Shown piece after piece: positions 1-11,398 of a stretch of DNA of 34,673 nt; positions within the stretch are counted from its first letter, which is position 1; every line of letters starts with the position of its first letter. The translations under genes and the position numbers were made by a program. The notes below the pieces were generated by a model. It made no database searches. It worked only from the letters and a program-made list of their open reading frames with translations, and was not told the DNA's origin. The stretch spans positions 1 through 34,673 of the forward strand of contig JAJUGK010000008.1 of assembly GCA_029268205.1 (NCBI GenBank), written 5' to 3'. The stretch is from Nocardioidaceae bacterium. GTDB taxonomy: Bacteria > Actinomycetota > Actinomycetes > Propionibacteriales > Nocardioidaceae.

Positions 1-2015
1 CCGAAGTGCTCGATCGAGACCGAGCGCCCGGCGTCGCCGACCAGCTCGCGCCAGCCCATCGCCACCCCGGCCTCGACGCTGACCCGCGCCCTGACGGTCG
101 GGGGGATCACGGAGTCGCGGTAGGCCTGGTCCTGGGCGTCGAACCACTCCCGGCACGGCAGCGACACGACCCGGGCACGTACGCCCTTGTCGGCCAGCAG
201 GGTGCGGGCCTCGACGGCCATCTGCACCTCGGAACCGGTCGCGATGAGCACGACGTCGGGCTCCCCGCCCTCGGCGTCGACCAGGACGTAGCCGCCGCGG
301 GCCACCCCGGTCGTCATGGCCTCGGCGTCGGCGAAGCCGTCCTCGCCGCGGGGGAAGGTCGGCACGTTCTGCCGGGTCAGGGCGAGGGCGACGGGTCCGT
401 CAGTGCGCTCCAGCCGCGCCCTCCAGGCCGCGACCGTCTCGTTGGCGTCGGCGGGCCGGACGACCGCGAGACCGGGGATCGCGCGCAGCGCGGCCAGGTG
501 CTCGATCGGCTGGTGGGTCGGACCGTCCTCGCCCAGGCCGATGGAGTCGTGGGTCCAGACGTAGGTGGTCGGCAGGCCCATGAGGGCGGCGAGCCGCACC
601 GCGGGACGCATGTAGTCGGAGAACACCAGGAAGGTGCCGCCGTAGACGCGGGTCAGGCCCTGCAGCGCGATGCCGTTCATGATCGAACCCATCGCGTGCT
701 CGCGGATGCCGAAGTGGAGCACCCGCCCGTAGCGGTGACCGCTGAAGTCGTCGGTGGAGCGGTGGTCCGGGATGAACGACGGCTCGCCCTTGGGCGTGGT
801 GTTGTTGGAGTCGGCCAGGTCGGCCGAGCCACCCCACAGCTCCGGCAGCCGCGGCGCGATGGCGGTGATGACCTCGCCCGAGGCCTTGCGGGTCGCGATG
901 CCCTTGGGGTCGGCGTCGTAGGACGGCAGGTCGGCCGCCCAACCCTCGGGGAGCTCGGCGCGCTTGAGGCGGTGCAGCAGCGCCTCGGCGTCGGGGTTCG
1001 CCTTCGCCCAGGCGCGGTACTGCTCGTCCCAGGCGGCACCCGCTGCCTTGCCGCGCTCGACCAGGCCGCGGGTGTGCTCGAGCACCTCGGCCGGGACCGC
1101 GAAGTGCTCGTCGGGGTCGAGCCCCAGAATCTTCTTGGTGGCCGCGACCTCCTCGGCGCCGAGGGCGGAGCCGTGGGAGGCGCCGGTGCCCTGGGCGGTG
1201 GGCGCGGGCCAGGCGATGATCGTACGCAGGACGATCATGCTCGGCTGGTCGGTGACGGCGCGGGCGGCGTGCAGGGCGGCCCACAGCGCCTCGAGGTCCT
1301 CGACGTAGTCCTTGCCGTCGTTGGTCCAGTCGACGGTCTGGACGTGCCAGCCGTAGGCCTCGTACCGCTTCGCGACGTCCTCGGTGAAGGCGATGTCGGT
1401 GTCGCCCTCGATCGAGATCCGGTTGTCGTCGTAGATGACGGTGAGGTTGCCCAGCTCCTGGTGCCCGGCGAGCGAGGACGCCTCCGCGCTGACGCCCTCC
1501 TGGAGGTCGCCGTCGCTGGCGATCACGTAGACGTCGTGGTCGAAGGGGCTCTGGCCCTCGGCGGCCCCGGGGTCGAGCAGACCGCGGACGCGGCGCGCCG
1601 ACATCGCCATGCCGACGGCGTTCGCGATGCCCTGACCGAGCGGGCCGGTGGTCGTCTCCACCCCGGTGGTGTGGCCGTGCTCGGGGTGGCCCGGCGTCTT
1701 GCTGTCCCAGGTGCGCAGCGCCTTGAGGTCGTCGAGCTCGAGGCCGAACCCGCCGAGGAACAGTTGGGTGTAGAGGGTGATGCTGCTGTGGCCGGCCGAC
1801 AGCACGAACCGGTCGCGGGCGATCCAGTCCGGGTGGGCCGGGTCGTGACGCATCAGCTTCTGGAACAGCGTGTAGGCCACGGGGGCCAGCGCCATCGCCG
1901 TGCCGGGGTGGCCGTTGCCGACCTTCTGGACCGCGTCCATGGCCAGGGCGCGGCTCACGGCCACCGCACGGTCGTCGATCTCGGACCAGTTCAGGGCGGG
2001 GGTGCTCACGAGCAT
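1..2015 (-). CDS. tkt: Transketolase, C-terminus truncated by window edge
   Basis: Reverse-strand reading from ATG at 2015 gives [85 protein letters not shown]..., a transketolase N-terminus; the left edge reads VSIEHFG, typical of the transketolase C-terminus. Absent from the ORF track because there is no in-window stop. Confidence 0.95.
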   Translation of the reverse strand, partial: MLVSTPALNWSEIDDRAVAVSRALAMDAVQKVGNGHPGTAMALAPVAYTLFQKLMRHDPAHPDWIARDRFVLSAGHSSITLYTQLFLGGFGLELDDLKALRTWDSKTPGHPEHGHTTGVETTTGPLGQGIANAVGMAMSARRVRGLLDPGAAEGQSPFDHDVYVIASDGDLQEGVSAEASSLAGHQELGNLTVIYDDNRISIEGDTDIAFTEDVAKRYEAYGWHVQTVDWTNDGKDYVEDLEALWAALHAARAVTDQPSMIVLRTIIAWPAPTAQGTGASHGSALGAEEVAATKKILGLDPDEHFAVPAEVLEHTRGLVERGKAAGAAWDEQYRAWAKANPDAEALLHRLKRAELPEGWAADLPSYDADPKGIATRKASGEVITAIAPRLPELWGGSADLADSNNTTPKGEPSFIPDHRSTDDFSGHRYGRVLHFGIREHAMGSIMNGIALQGLTRVYGGTFLVFSDYMRPAVRLAALMGLPTTYVWTHDSIGLGEDGPTHQPIEHLAALRAIPGLAVVRPADANETVAAWRARLERTDGPVALALTRQNVPTFPRGEDGFADAEAMTTGVARGGYVLVDAEGGEPDVVLIATGSEVQMAVEARTLLADKGVRARVVSLPCREWFDAQDQAYRDSVIPPTVRARVSVEAGVAMGWRELVGDAGRSVSIEHF

Positions 2016-2206
2016 TCCTCTCAGGACGCGGGTGCGTAGCGGTGGGCGCGAGTGCGCCAGGACGAGCCTACTCACGCGACCTGTGTCACAGCCCCCGCGG
2101 CCACCGCCACCACCGGTTCGTCGGGGTGGGAGCGCGCCGTTAGACTCCGGTAGTTCGATCTGTTCCCCATCCTTGCCCCGGCGCCCAAGGCGCCGCGACT
2201 CCCGAG

Positions 2207-3151
2207 GTGTCCGTGACGGAGGTCCACGCCCGCGTGCCCGCCGAGAGGCGCGAGGCCGAGCGAGCGACCGTGAAGGACGTCGTCGCCGCATACCTCGGGC
2301 TCACCAAGCCGCGCGTGATCGAGCTGTTGCTGCTGACGACGGTGCCGGTGATGTTCTTCGCCGCGCGCGGCATCCCGCCCCTGGGCACGGTGCTGGCGAC
2401 GGTGGTCGGCGGGGCGCTCTCGGCCGGCTCGGCGTCGGCCTACAACTGCGTCTACGACCGCGACATCGACGAGCAGATGCGGCGCACCCGGCGGCGGGCG
2501 CTCCCACGCCACATCGTCACGCCGCGCGCCGCGCTGATCTTCGCCACCGTCCTGGCGATCCTCTCCACCGCGGTCCTGCTGGCGTGGGTCAACCCGCTCT
2601 CGGCCGGACTGTCGCTGGGGGCCAACGCGTTCTACGTGCTGGTCTACACGATCGTCCTCAAGCGCCGCACGACCCAGAACATCGTGTGGGGCGGTCTCGC
2701 CGGGTGCTTCCCGGCCCTCATCGGCTGGACCGCGGTGACCGGCGAGCTCGCGTGGCCGCCGGTGGTGCTCTTCCTCGTCGTCTTCTTCTGGACGCCGCCG
2801 CACACCTGGGCCCTCGCGCTGCGCTACCGCGAGGACTACGCCACGGTCGACGTCCCGATGCTGCCGGTGGTGGCGTCCGGGCACGCGGTGTCCAAGCAGG
2901 TCATCGGCTACTCCTACGCGATGGTCGCGACGTCCCTGGTGCTGTGGCCGCTGGCCGGCACCGGCTGGTTCTACCCGACGGCCGCGATCGTCCTCGGCGT
3001 GCTGTTCCTGATCGAGACGCACCTGATGGAGCGCCGCGCCTCACGCAGCGACGCACTGACCGACATCAAGCCGATGCGCGTCTTCCACTGGTCGAACCTC
3101 TACCTGTCGCTGCTGTTCGTCGCGGTCGCCATCGACCCGCTCTTCGCCTGA
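2207..3151 (+). CDS. ctaB: Protoheme IX farnesyltransferase (heme O synthase)
   Basis: 314 aa; UbiA-family motifs (NCVYDRDIDEQMRRTRRRALP, VFFWTPPHTWALALRYREDYATVDVPMLPVV). Confidence 0.95.
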   Translation: MSVTEVHARVPAERREAERATVKDVVAAYLGLTKPRVIELLLLTTVPVMFFAARGIPPLGTVLATVVGGALSAGSASAYNCVYDRDIDEQMRRTRRRALPRHIVTPRAALIFATVLAILSTAVLLAWVNPLSAGLSLGANAFYVLVYTIVLKRRTTQNIVWGGLAGCFPALIGWTAVTGELAWPPVVLFLVVFFWTPPHTWALALRYREDYATVDVPMLPVVASGHAVSKQVIGYSYAMVATSLVLWPLAGTGWFYPTAAIVLGVLFLIETHLMERRASRSDALTDIKPMRVFHWSNLYLSLLFVAVAIDPLFA

Positions 3152-4035
3152 GTCGCGACCTCCGCGGGCGCCCGCATCGCGACCACCAGCCAGGTGATCG
3201 CCGCTGCGGTCAGGGCGGCGCCGAGCAGGTGCAACGCCACGAGCGCGATCGGCAGCCCGAGGTAGTACTGCGCGAACCCGACGACGCCCTGGGCGAGCTC
3301 CACCCCGAGCAGGGCGTAGGCGGGACGGCGTACGCGGGCGGGGGCGTGGAGGACGTGCAGCAGGATCACCGCGGCGATCGTGAGACCCAGCATCAGGAAG
3401 ACCAGGTCGACGTGGAACTGGCTCCAGGCGCGCGGGTCGAGCCCGTTGCGGGGCGCGTCCGCGTCGCCGGCGTGGGGGCCGCTGCCGGTGACGATGGTGC
3501 CGATGTAGAGCACGCCCCAGCCGGCCGCGAAGATCGCCCACGCGAGCGCGCGGAAGCCGCGGTGGACGACACCGGCGCGCGGGCCCGGACCGTCGAGGAC
3601 CCACCGGATGAGCAGCACCGCGGCGCTGACCATCGCCAGCGACACCAGGAGGTGGAGCGCCACGATCCACGGGTTGAGGTCGGTGAGGACGGTGATCCCG
3701 CCGATGACCGCCTGCGCCGGCACGCCGAGCCCGATCACCAGGGCGAGCAGGAGGAGTTCGCGCCGGCCGTGCCGCCACGCGGCGAGGAACGTCAGAATGG
3801 CCACGGCCGCCACAACGAAGGTCAGCAGCCGGTTGCCGAACTCGATCACCCCGTGGACGCCGAGCTCGCCGTGCGGGACGAACGACTCGTCCGTGCACCG
3901 CGGCCAGGTCGGGCAACCGAGACCGGAACCGGTGAGCCGGACGATGCCGCCGGTCAGGACGATCCCGATGTTGGCCACGAGCGAGGCCCAGGCCAGGACG
4001 AGCAGGGCGCGGGGACGGGCGGTCACGCAGGTCAC
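3100..4035 (-). CDS. ctaA: Heme A synthase (COX15/CtaA family)
   Basis: C-terminal part of track ORF 3100..4932; VTARPRALLVLAWASLVANIGIVLTGGIVRLTGSGLGCPTWPRC...HGVIEFGNRLLTF. GTG start at 4035 (or 4026) overlaps the upstream permease stop by 4 bp. Confidence 0.9.
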   Translation of the reverse strand: MTCVTARPRALLVLAWASLVANIGIVLTGGIVRLTGSGLGCPTWPRCTDESFVPHGELGVHGVIEFGNRLLTFVVAAVAILTFLAAWRHGRRELLLLALVIGLGVPAQAVIGGITVLTDLNPWIVALHLLVSLAMVSAAVLLIRWVLDGPGPRAGVVHRGFRALAWAIFAAGWGVLYIGTIVTGSGPHAGDADAPRNGLDPRAWSQFHVDLVFLMLGLTIAAVILLHVLHAPARVRRPAYALLGVELAQGVVGFAQYYLGLPIALVALHLLGAALTAAAITWLVVAMRAPAEVATQAKSGSMATATNSSDR

Positions 4036-4808
4036 TCCCAGGTGAAGGTGCGGGCCGTGAGCACGGTGCCCACGGTGGTCCAGCCGAGCAGGACCAGGAC
4101 GGCGAGCCACGGGAACGCGCCGTCGAGGAGGGCGGCGCGCAGGCCCTCGCCCAACGCGCCGGAGGGCAGCCAGGCGGCGAGGTCGCCGTAGCCACCGTAC
4201 GTCGCCGCGGGGAGTACGACCGCCCCGCCGGTCATCAGCAGCAGATAGATCAGATTGGCGGCGGCGAGGGTCGCCTCGGCGCGCAGCGTGCCGGCGATGA
4301 ACAGGCCCAGCGAGGCGAAGGCCGCCGTGCCGGCGGCCGCGGCGACGACGGCGCCCAGCACGCCCACCGGGCCGGCCGTCGGACGCCAACCCATCACCAG
4401 CGCCGTGCCGACGACGACCACCACCTGGAGGACCTGGACCAGCAGCAGCGCGCCGATCTTGCCGGTGAGCAGCCCGGAGCGCGGCAGGGGCGCGGTGCCG
4501 AGCCGTTTGAGGACGCCGTAGCGGCGCTCGAAGCCGGTGGCGATCGCCAGCGAGGTGAAGCTGGTCGACATCACCGCGAGGGCGAGCACCCCGGGGGTGA
4601 GCACCTCCAGCGGCGTGCCGTCGGCGAGGTCGAGGTCGAGCCGGTCCGCGGCGAGCACCCCACCGACGAGGACGAGCAGCGGGATGACCACGGCGAGCAG
4701 CAGCTGCTCGCCGTTGCGCAGCATCAGCCGCGCCTCCATGAGGGTCTGCGCGCGCACCTGTTGCAGCAGCGGTGCGGCGCCCGGGCGCGGGGCGAAGGTG
4801 CCGCTCAT
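4032..4808 (-). CDS. ABC transporter permease (ABC-2 type)
   Basis: MSGTFAPRPGAAPLLQQVRAQTLMEARLMLRNGEQLLLAVVIPLLVLVGGVLA...; polytopic membrane protein; ATG at 4808 overlaps the ATPase stop (4805). Confidence 0.85.
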   Translation of the reverse strand: MSGTFAPRPGAAPLLQQVRAQTLMEARLMLRNGEQLLLAVVIPLLVLVGGVLAADRLDLDLADGTPLEVLTPGVLALAVMSTSFTSLAIATGFERRYGVLKRLGTAPLPRSGLLTGKIGALLLVQVLQVVVVVGTALVMGWRPTAGPVGVLGAVVAAAAGTAAFASLGLFIAGTLRAEATLAAANLIYLLLMTGGAVVLPAATYGGYGDLAAWLPSGALGEGLRAALLDGAFPWLAVLVLLGWTTVGTVLTARTFTWE

Positions 4809-5761
4809 CGCAACTCCCGGCCGGTGAGCTGGAGGAAGACGTCCTCGAGGGTGTGCTTGCCGAGCGTGAGCGACTCCGGCAGCACGCCGGTGCGCTCGCA
4901 CCAGTCGCTGACGGTGGCGAGCGTGGTGGCATCGGCGGGGCCGGTGATCAGCAGGGTCTGGGGGTTCAGCGCCGTCACCTCGGTGTCGGGGCCGAGCGCG
5001 GCGCGCAGTGCGTCCGGGGCGGACGGGGGGAACGGCTCGGTCACGACCAGCCGGATCGAGGTGGTGGTGCCCGCCCGGGTGAGCTCGAAGGGCGACCCGG
5101 AGGCGATCAGCCGGCCACGGTCGATGATGTGGACGTGGTCGGCGAGCCGCTCGGCCTCCTCGAGGTAGTGCGTGGTGAGGACCACCGTGACGCCGTCGGC
5201 GCGCAGCTCCTCCAACAGCTCCCACGTCGTGCGCCGGGCGGCCGGGTCCATGCCGGCGGTCGGCTCGTCGACGAAGACCAGTTCGGGCCGCCCGACCACC
5301 GCGAGCGCGAGCGCGAGCCGCTGCTGCTGGCCGCCCGAGAGCCGGCGGTAGGGCGTACGCCCGCAGTCCTCGAGGCCCAGCCGCTCGACCAGCAGCGACA
5401 CCGGCAGCGGATGGGCGTGCAAGGAGGCGACGTGCCGCAGCATCTCCTCGGCCCGCACCCCGGACCAGGCGCCGCCGGACTGCAACATGACACCGATGCG
5501 GGGGAGCAGTTCCTGCCGGTCGCGCTGCGGGTCGAGCCCGAGGACGGTCACCCGGCCCTGCTGCGGGGCGCGGTAGCCCTCGCAGGTCTCCAGCGTCGTG
5601 GTCTTGCCGGCACCGGTGGGGCCCAGGACTGCGGTGATCGTGCCGGCCTCGACCGTCAGGGAGAGGCCGTCGACGGCACGGACGCCGTCGTAGGTCATCA
5701 CGAGCCCGTCGACGACGACGGCCGGCCCGGACGGGACGGCGGACGGGTCGACAGCGGGCAC
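4805..5761 (-). CDS. ABC transporter ATP-binding protein
   Basis: Walker A GPTGAGKTT, signature LSGGQQQR, Walker B LVFVDEPTAGMDP, H-loop TTHYLEEAE. Confidence 0.93.
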   Translation of the reverse strand: MPAVDPSAVPSGPAVVVDGLVMTYDGVRAVDGLSLTVEAGTITAVLGPTGAGKTTTLETCEGYRAPQQGRVTVLGLDPQRDRQELLPRIGVMLQSGGAWSGVRAEEMLRHVASLHAHPLPVSLLVERLGLEDCGRTPYRRLSGGQQQRLALALAVVGRPELVFVDEPTAGMDPAARRTTWELLEELRADGVTVVLTTHYLEEAERLADHVHIIDRGRLIASGSPFELTRAGTTTSIRLVVTEPFPPSAPDALRAALGPDTEVTALNPQTLLITGPADATTLATVSDWCERTGVLPESLTLGKHTLEDVFLQLTGRELR

Positions 5762-5830
5762 GGAAGGGGAGTTTATGCTGGCCCTCGGCCGCTCACGGGC
5801 GCCGGGTCGTGGGGGTAAGGGTCACCTTCC

Positions 5831-5866
5831 TTGAAGGGCCGATCGAATATGGCGACACTGGTGTTG
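5831..5866 (+). promoter_or_regulatory. Candidate sufR/suf promoter with overlapping SufR operator CGACACTGGTGTTG (5853-5866)
   Basis: TTGAAG (5831-5836), 17 nt, GACACT (5854-5859), 6 nt, GTG (5866). The 14-bp CGAC-ACTGGT-GTTG is one mismatch from CAAC-N6-GTTG. Confidence 0.55.
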
Positions 5867-6591
5867 TGGAAATCCGAGCTGACCGCACATCGCGGCGCGC
5901 ACGCTCGGGACCGGCGACTCTCGACGTCCCGGCCGACACCACCCGGGAGCGGGTGGCCCGCTCGATCCTGGAGAACGGCCCGTCGACAGCTGCGGCCCTG
6001 GCTGCGCGCCTGGGACTGACCCCTGCCGCCGTACGCCGCCACCTCGACCAGCTGCTCGAGGAGGGCCAGGTGGAGCCGCGCGAGCCGCGACCCCACGCCG
6101 CCCGTGGCCGCGGGCGACCGGCCAAGCTGTTCGCCCTCACCGCGGCGGGCCGCGACGCCTTCGACCAGCACTACGACGACCTCGCCGCCGACGCGCTGCG
6201 CTTCCTGGCCGAGACCGGGGGCGAGGAGGCCGTGATGGCCTTCGCGCGCCGGAGGGTCTCGACCTTCGAGGCGGAGTTCGCCGAACTCGCAGGGAGCCAC
6301 CCGGAGCTCAGCCCGGCCGAGGTGCTGGCCCTGGTCTTCAGCCGCCACGGCTACGCCGCGTCGGTGCGCCAGGCGCCGGTGGGGGAGCAGCTGTGCCAGC
6401 AGCACTGCCCGGTCTCCCACGTCGCCCACGAGTTCCCCCAGCTGTGCGAGGCCGAGACCGAGGTCATCTCCCGGATCCTCGGCCGCCACGTGCAGCGGCT
6501 GGCCACCATCGCCCACGGCGACGGGGTCTGCACCACCTGCATCCCCGACACCACACGCGTGAACCCCGACAAGAACGGAGCGTCCTCATGA
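5866..6591 (+). CDS. sufR: SufR-type [Fe-S] winged-helix transcriptional repressor
   Basis: wHTH ([31 protein letters not shown]), Cys-rich C-terminal segment [21 protein letters not shown], directly upstream of sufB with ATGA overlap. Track start 5809; in-frame GTG at 5866 preferred because of the promoter context. Confidence 0.9.
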   Translation: MEIRADRTSRRARSGPATLDVPADTTRERVARSILENGPSTAAALAARLGLTPAAVRRHLDQLLEEGQVEPREPRPHAARGRGRPAKLFALTAAGRDAFDQHYDDLAADALRFLAETGGEEAVMAFARRRVSTFEAEFAELAGSHPELSPAEVLALVFSRHGYAASVRQAPVGEQLCQQHCPVSHVAHEFPQLCEAETEVISRILGRHVQRLATIAHGDGVCTTCIPDTTRVNPDKNGASS

Positions 6592-8033
6592 CCACCTCCC
6601 CGACCACCGGAACCCAGCCCAGCATCGAGGAGCTGAATCCCGGACTCGAGGGGATCGGCCGCTACGAGTTCGGCTGGGCCGACCCTGACGTGGCCGGCGC
6701 CAGCGCCCAGCGCGGGCTGAGCGAGGCCGTCGTCCGCGACATCTCGGGGAAGAAGGACGAGCCCGAGTGGATGCTCGACTTCCGTCTCAAGGGCCTCAAG
6801 CTCTTCGACCGCAAGCCGATGCCCCGCTGGGGTGCCGAGCTCGACGGCATCGACTTCGACAACATCAAGTACTTCGTGCGCTCCACCGAGAAGCAGGCCC
6901 AGACGTGGGAGGACCTGCCCGAGGAGATCAAGAACACCTACGACCGGCTCGGCATCCCGGAGGCGGAGAAGCAGCGCCTGGTCGCCGGCGTCGCCGCGCA
7001 GTACGAGTCCGAGGTCGTCTACCACAAGATCAACGAGGAGCTCGAGCGTCAGGGCGTGCTCTTCCTCGACACCGACACCGCGCTGCGCGAGCACCCGGAG
7101 ATCTTCAAGGAGTACTTCGGCACCGTCATCCCGATCGGTGACAACAAGTTCTCCGCGCTCAACAGCGCCGTGTGGTCCGGCGGGTCGTTCATCTACGTGC
7201 CGCCGGGCGTGCACGTCGACATTCCCCTGCAGGCCTACTTCCGGATCAACACCGAGAACATGGGCCAGTTCGAGCGGACGCTGATCATCGTCGACGAGGG
7301 TGCCTACGTGCACTACGTCGAGGGCTGCACCGCGCCGATCTACTCCTCCGACTCGCTGCACTCCGCGGTGGTCGAGATCGTCGTGAAGAAGGGCGGCCGC
7401 TGCCGCTACACGACCATCCAGAACTGGTCCAACAACGTCTACAACCTGGTGACCAAGCGCGCGACCTGCGAGGCCGGCGCCACCATGGAGTGGGTCGACG
7501 GCAACATCGGCTCCAAGGTCACCATGAAGTACCCGGCCGTGTTCCTCATGGGCGAGCACGCCAAGGGCGAGACGCTCTCCATCGCCTTCGCCGGCGAGGG
7601 CCAGCACCAGGACGCCGGCGCCAAGATGGTGCACGCGGCCCCGCACACCTCCAGCTCGATCTTGAGCAAGTCGGTGGCGCGCGGCGGCGGGCGGACGTCC
7701 TACCGCGGTCTCGTGCAGGTCAACGAGGGCGCGTACGGCTCCAAGTCCAACGTCCTGTGCGACGCGCTGCTGGTCGACCAGATCAGCCGCTCCGACACCT
7801 ATCCCTACGTCGACGTCCGCGAGGACGACGTGTCGATGGGCCACGAGGCGAGCGTCTCGAAGGTCTCCGAGGACCAGCTCTTCTACCTGATGAGCCGCGG
7901 CATGGAGGAGGACGAGGCCATGGCGATGATCGTGCGCGGCTTCGTCGAGCCGATCGCCAAGGAGCTGCCGATGGAGTACGCCCTGGAGCTCAACCGGCTC
8001 ATCGAGTTGCAGATGGAGGGCGCCGTCGGCTGA
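6588..8033 (+). CDS. sufB: Fe-S cluster assembly protein SufB (no intein)
   Basis: 481 aa from ATG 6588; [47 protein letters not shown]...; continuous with no intein insertion. Confidence 0.97.
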   Translation: MTTSPTTGTQPSIEELNPGLEGIGRYEFGWADPDVAGASAQRGLSEAVVRDISGKKDEPEWMLDFRLKGLKLFDRKPMPRWGAELDGIDFDNIKYFVRSTEKQAQTWEDLPEEIKNTYDRLGIPEAEKQRLVAGVAAQYESEVVYHKINEELERQGVLFLDTDTALREHPEIFKEYFGTVIPIGDNKFSALNSAVWSGGSFIYVPPGVHVDIPLQAYFRINTENMGQFERTLIIVDEGAYVHYVEGCTAPIYSSDSLHSAVVEIVVKKGGRCRYTTIQNWSNNVYNLVTKRATCEAGATMEWVDGNIGSKVTMKYPAVFLMGEHAKGETLSIAFAGEGQHQDAGAKMVHAAPHTSSSILSKSVARGGGRTSYRGLVQVNEGAYGSKSNVLCDALLVDQISRSDTYPYVDVREDDVSMGHEASVSKVSEDQLFYLMSRGMEEDEAMAMIVRGFVEPIAKELPMEYALELNRLIELQMEGAVG

Positions 8034-8079
8034 CCCGCCGACGCCCGATCCGCAACCCACCAGACCACGAAGGACGACT

Positions 8080-9267
8080 GTGACTGTGACGCAAGAGCCC
8101 GCCGCCGCGCGGGCGGTGGAGACGACCGACAAGGTGCTCTCGCACCTGCACCCCGCGGGGTCCTGGGACGTCGCCGACCACCCCGTGCCGGGCCGCAAGG
8201 ACGAGATCTGGCGGTTCACCCCGCTGAAGCGGCTCAAGGAGCTGCACGCCGACGCGCCGTTCCGGACCAGCACCACCACCTGCACCTGGAACACCCCCGA
8301 CGGTGTCCGGGTCGAGGGCGTCGACGGCGCCGAGGCCGAGGCGCTGAAGGGGATCAGCGGCTGGGTGCCCAACAGCCGGTTCGCCGCGCGCGTGCTCGCC
8401 GAGGTCCCCTCGGTGCTGCTCGTGGACGTGCCCGCCGACCTCGAGGTCGCCGAGCCCGTGATGGTCGACCTGGCCGGCACCGACGCCGACAACACCGAGG
8501 CCGGTCGGGTCGCGCTCCGCTTCGGCGCGCACTCCCGGGCGGTCGTGGTGCTCAGCCACTCCGGCTCGGCCGCGCTCGCGCAGGTCGTCGAGATCGCCGT
8601 CGGCGACGGTGCCGACGTCACCGTCGTGTCGCTGCAGGACTGGGCCGACGACGCGGTGCACCTGAGCCACCACCAGGCGAAGGTCGGCCGCGACGCCACC
8701 TACAAGCACGTCGCGATCAGCTTCGGCGGCGACCTGGTCCGGATGGACGCCAACGTCACCTACGACGGTCCCGGTGGTTCCGCGGAGCTGCTCGGGCTCT
8801 ACTTCGCCGACGCCGGCCAGCACCTCGAGCACCGGATCTTCGCCGACCACACGGCGCCGCGCACCAAGAGCAACGTCGTCTACAAGGGCGCGCTGCAGGG
8901 CGAGGACGCCCACACCGTCTGGATCGGGAACGTGCTGATCCGCAAGGTGGCCGAGGGCATCGACACCTACGAGGAGAATCGCAACCTCGTGCTGACCGAC
9001 GGCTGCCGCGCCGACTCGGTGCCGAACCTCGAGATCGAGACCGGCGAGATCGAGGGTGCCGGCCACGCCTCGGCGACCGCCCGGTTCGACGACGAGCAGC
9101 TGTTCTACCTGCGCTCGCGCGGGGTGAGCGAGGAGGAGGCCCGCCGCCTGGTGGTCCACGGCTTCTTCGCCGACCTCATCCGCAAGATCGGCGTCCCCGC
9201 CCTGGAGGAGCGCCTGCAGACCACCGTCGAGTCCGAGCTCGAGCGTCACCTGCTCGAACTCGGCTGA
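8080..9267 (+). CDS. sufD: Fe-S cluster assembly protein SufD
   Basis: LLGLYFADAGQHLEHRIFADHTAPRTKSNVVYKGALQGEDAHTVWIGNVLI...; position between sufB and sufC. Confidence 0.96.
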   Translation: MTVTQEPAAARAVETTDKVLSHLHPAGSWDVADHPVPGRKDEIWRFTPLKRLKELHADAPFRTSTTTCTWNTPDGVRVEGVDGAEAEALKGISGWVPNSRFAARVLAEVPSVLLVDVPADLEVAEPVMVDLAGTDADNTEAGRVALRFGAHSRAVVVLSHSGSAALAQVVEIAVGDGADVTVVSLQDWADDAVHLSHHQAKVGRDATYKHVAISFGGDLVRMDANVTYDGPGGSAELLGLYFADAGQHLEHRIFADHTAPRTKSNVVYKGALQGEDAHTVWIGNVLIRKVAEGIDTYEENRNLVLTDGCRADSVPNLEIETGEIEGAGHASATARFDDEQLFYLRSRGVSEEEARRLVVHGFFADLIRKIGVPALEERLQTTVESELERHLLELG

Positions 9268-9300
9268 CCGACCTTCCCACGCACAAGGAGCACCCCTGAC

Positions 9301-10059
<759 letters not shown>

Positions 10060-10096
10060 GGCCGGCACCACTTCTCACGACGCAGGAAGGACGCTC

Positions 10097-11398
10097 ATGG
10101 AGGGACTCCTCCCCGAGCTGGAGATGATCCGGCAGGACTTCCCGATCCTCGAGCGCACGCTCGCCGGCGGGCACCCGCTGGTCTACCTCGACAGCGCCAA
10201 CACCTCGCAGAAGCCGCAGGTGGTCATCGACGCGATGGTCGACCACCTGGAGCACCACAACGCCAACGTGGCGCGGGCGATGCACCAGCTCGGAGTGGAG
10301 GCGTCCGAGGCGTTCGAGGGTGGGCGCGACAAGGTCGCCGCGTTCCTCAACGCGCCCTCGCGCGATGAGGTGATCTTCACCAAGAACGCCTCCGAGGCGC
10401 TCAACCTGGTGGCCCGCTCGCTGGGTGACGCCCGTGGCATCGACACCGGAGCGGCGCAGTGGGACCGGCTCGGGGAGGGCGACGAGATCGTCATCACCGA
10501 GATGGAGCACCACTCCAACATCGTGCCGTGGCAGATGCTCGCCGAGCGGACCGGCGCGACCCTGCGGTGGTTCGGGCTCACCGACGACGGTCAGCTCGAC
10601 CTGAGCGACATCGACGCGCTCATCACCGAGCGCACCCGGATCGTGTCGCTGACGTGGGTGTCCAACATGCTCGGCACCATCAACCCGGTCGCCGACATCG
10701 CCCGGCGGGCGCACGAGGTGGGCGCGATCGTCGTGGTCGACGCCTCGCAGGCGGCACCCCAGATGCCGGTCGACGTCGTGACCTCCGGTGCCGACCTGCT
10801 GGTCTTCACCAGCCACAAGGTCGTCGGGCCCACCGGCATCGGCGTGCTCTGGGGCCGCCGCGCGATCCTCGAGCAGATGCCGCCGTTCCTGGGCGGCGGC
10901 GAGATGATCGCGACGGTCGCGATGGAGCGCTCGACCTACGCCGCGATCCCGCACAAGTTCGAGGCCGGCACCCCGCCGATCGCGGAGGCCGTCGGCCTCG
11001 GCGTCGCGGTCGACTACCTCACCAGCGTCGGGCTCGACGCCATCCGGCGGCACGAGGAGACCATCACCGGCTACGCGCTGGAGGGACTGGCGACCCTCCC
11101 GGGCGTCCGGATCCTCGGGCCGCGCACCGCCGAGCAGCGCGGCGGCGCGATCTCCTTCGAGGTCGAGGGCATCCACCCGCACGACATCGCCCAGGTGCTC
11201 GACTCCCGCGGCATCGCCGTCCGGGCCGGTCACCACTGCGCCAAGCCGGCGCACGCGCGGTTCGGGGTGCAGAGCTCGGCGCGGATGTCGTCCTACCTCT
11301 ACACGACCCCGGCGGAGATCGACGCCTTCATCGAGGGGCTCGCGCACACCCAGCGTTACTTCGGGACCGTGCCCACGACGACGGGGGTGGGCGCATGA
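10097..11398 (+). CDS. sufS: SufS-type cysteine desulfurase
   Basis: PLP-binding SHKVVGPTGIGVLWGR and active-site loop IAVRAGHHCAKPAHARF. Confidence 0.96.
   Translation: MEGLLPELEMIRQDFPILERTLAGGHPLVYLDSANTSQKPQVVIDAMVDHLEHHNANVARAMHQLGVEASEAFEGGRDKVAAFLNAPSRDEVIFTKNASEALNLVARSLGDARGIDTGAAQWDRLGEGDEIVITEMEHHSNIVPWQMLAERTGATLRWFGLTDDGQLDLSDIDALITERTRIVSLTWVSNMLGTINPVADIARRAHEVGAIVVVDASQAAPQMPVDVVTSGADLLVFTSHKVVGPTGIGVLWGRRAILEQMPPFLGGGEMIATVAMERSTYAAIPHKFEAGTPPIAEAVGLGVAVDYLTSVGLDAIRRHEETITGYALEGLATLPGVRILGPRTAEQRGGAISFEVEGIHPHDIAQVLDSRGIAVRAGHHCAKPAHARFGVQSSARMSSYLYTTPAEIDAFIEGLAHTQRYFGTVPTTTGVGA

Noticed and set aside
6-2039. 677-aa plus-strand ORF over transketolase
   Set aside because: Antisense to clear transketolase coding sequence; low-complexity composition typical of shadow ORFs in high-GC DNA.
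1900-4191. 763-aa plus-strand ORF
   Set aside because: Out of frame with ctaB and antisense to ctaA; no recognisable protein.
3100-4932. 610-aa ORF as a CtaA fusion protein
   Set aside because: N-terminal half is out of frame with the real ABC permease (4032-4808); only the C-terminal CtaA part is coding.
6588-8033. SufB intein
   Set aside because: Looked for because mycobacterial SufB often has one; the protein is continuous at about 481 aa with no insertion.
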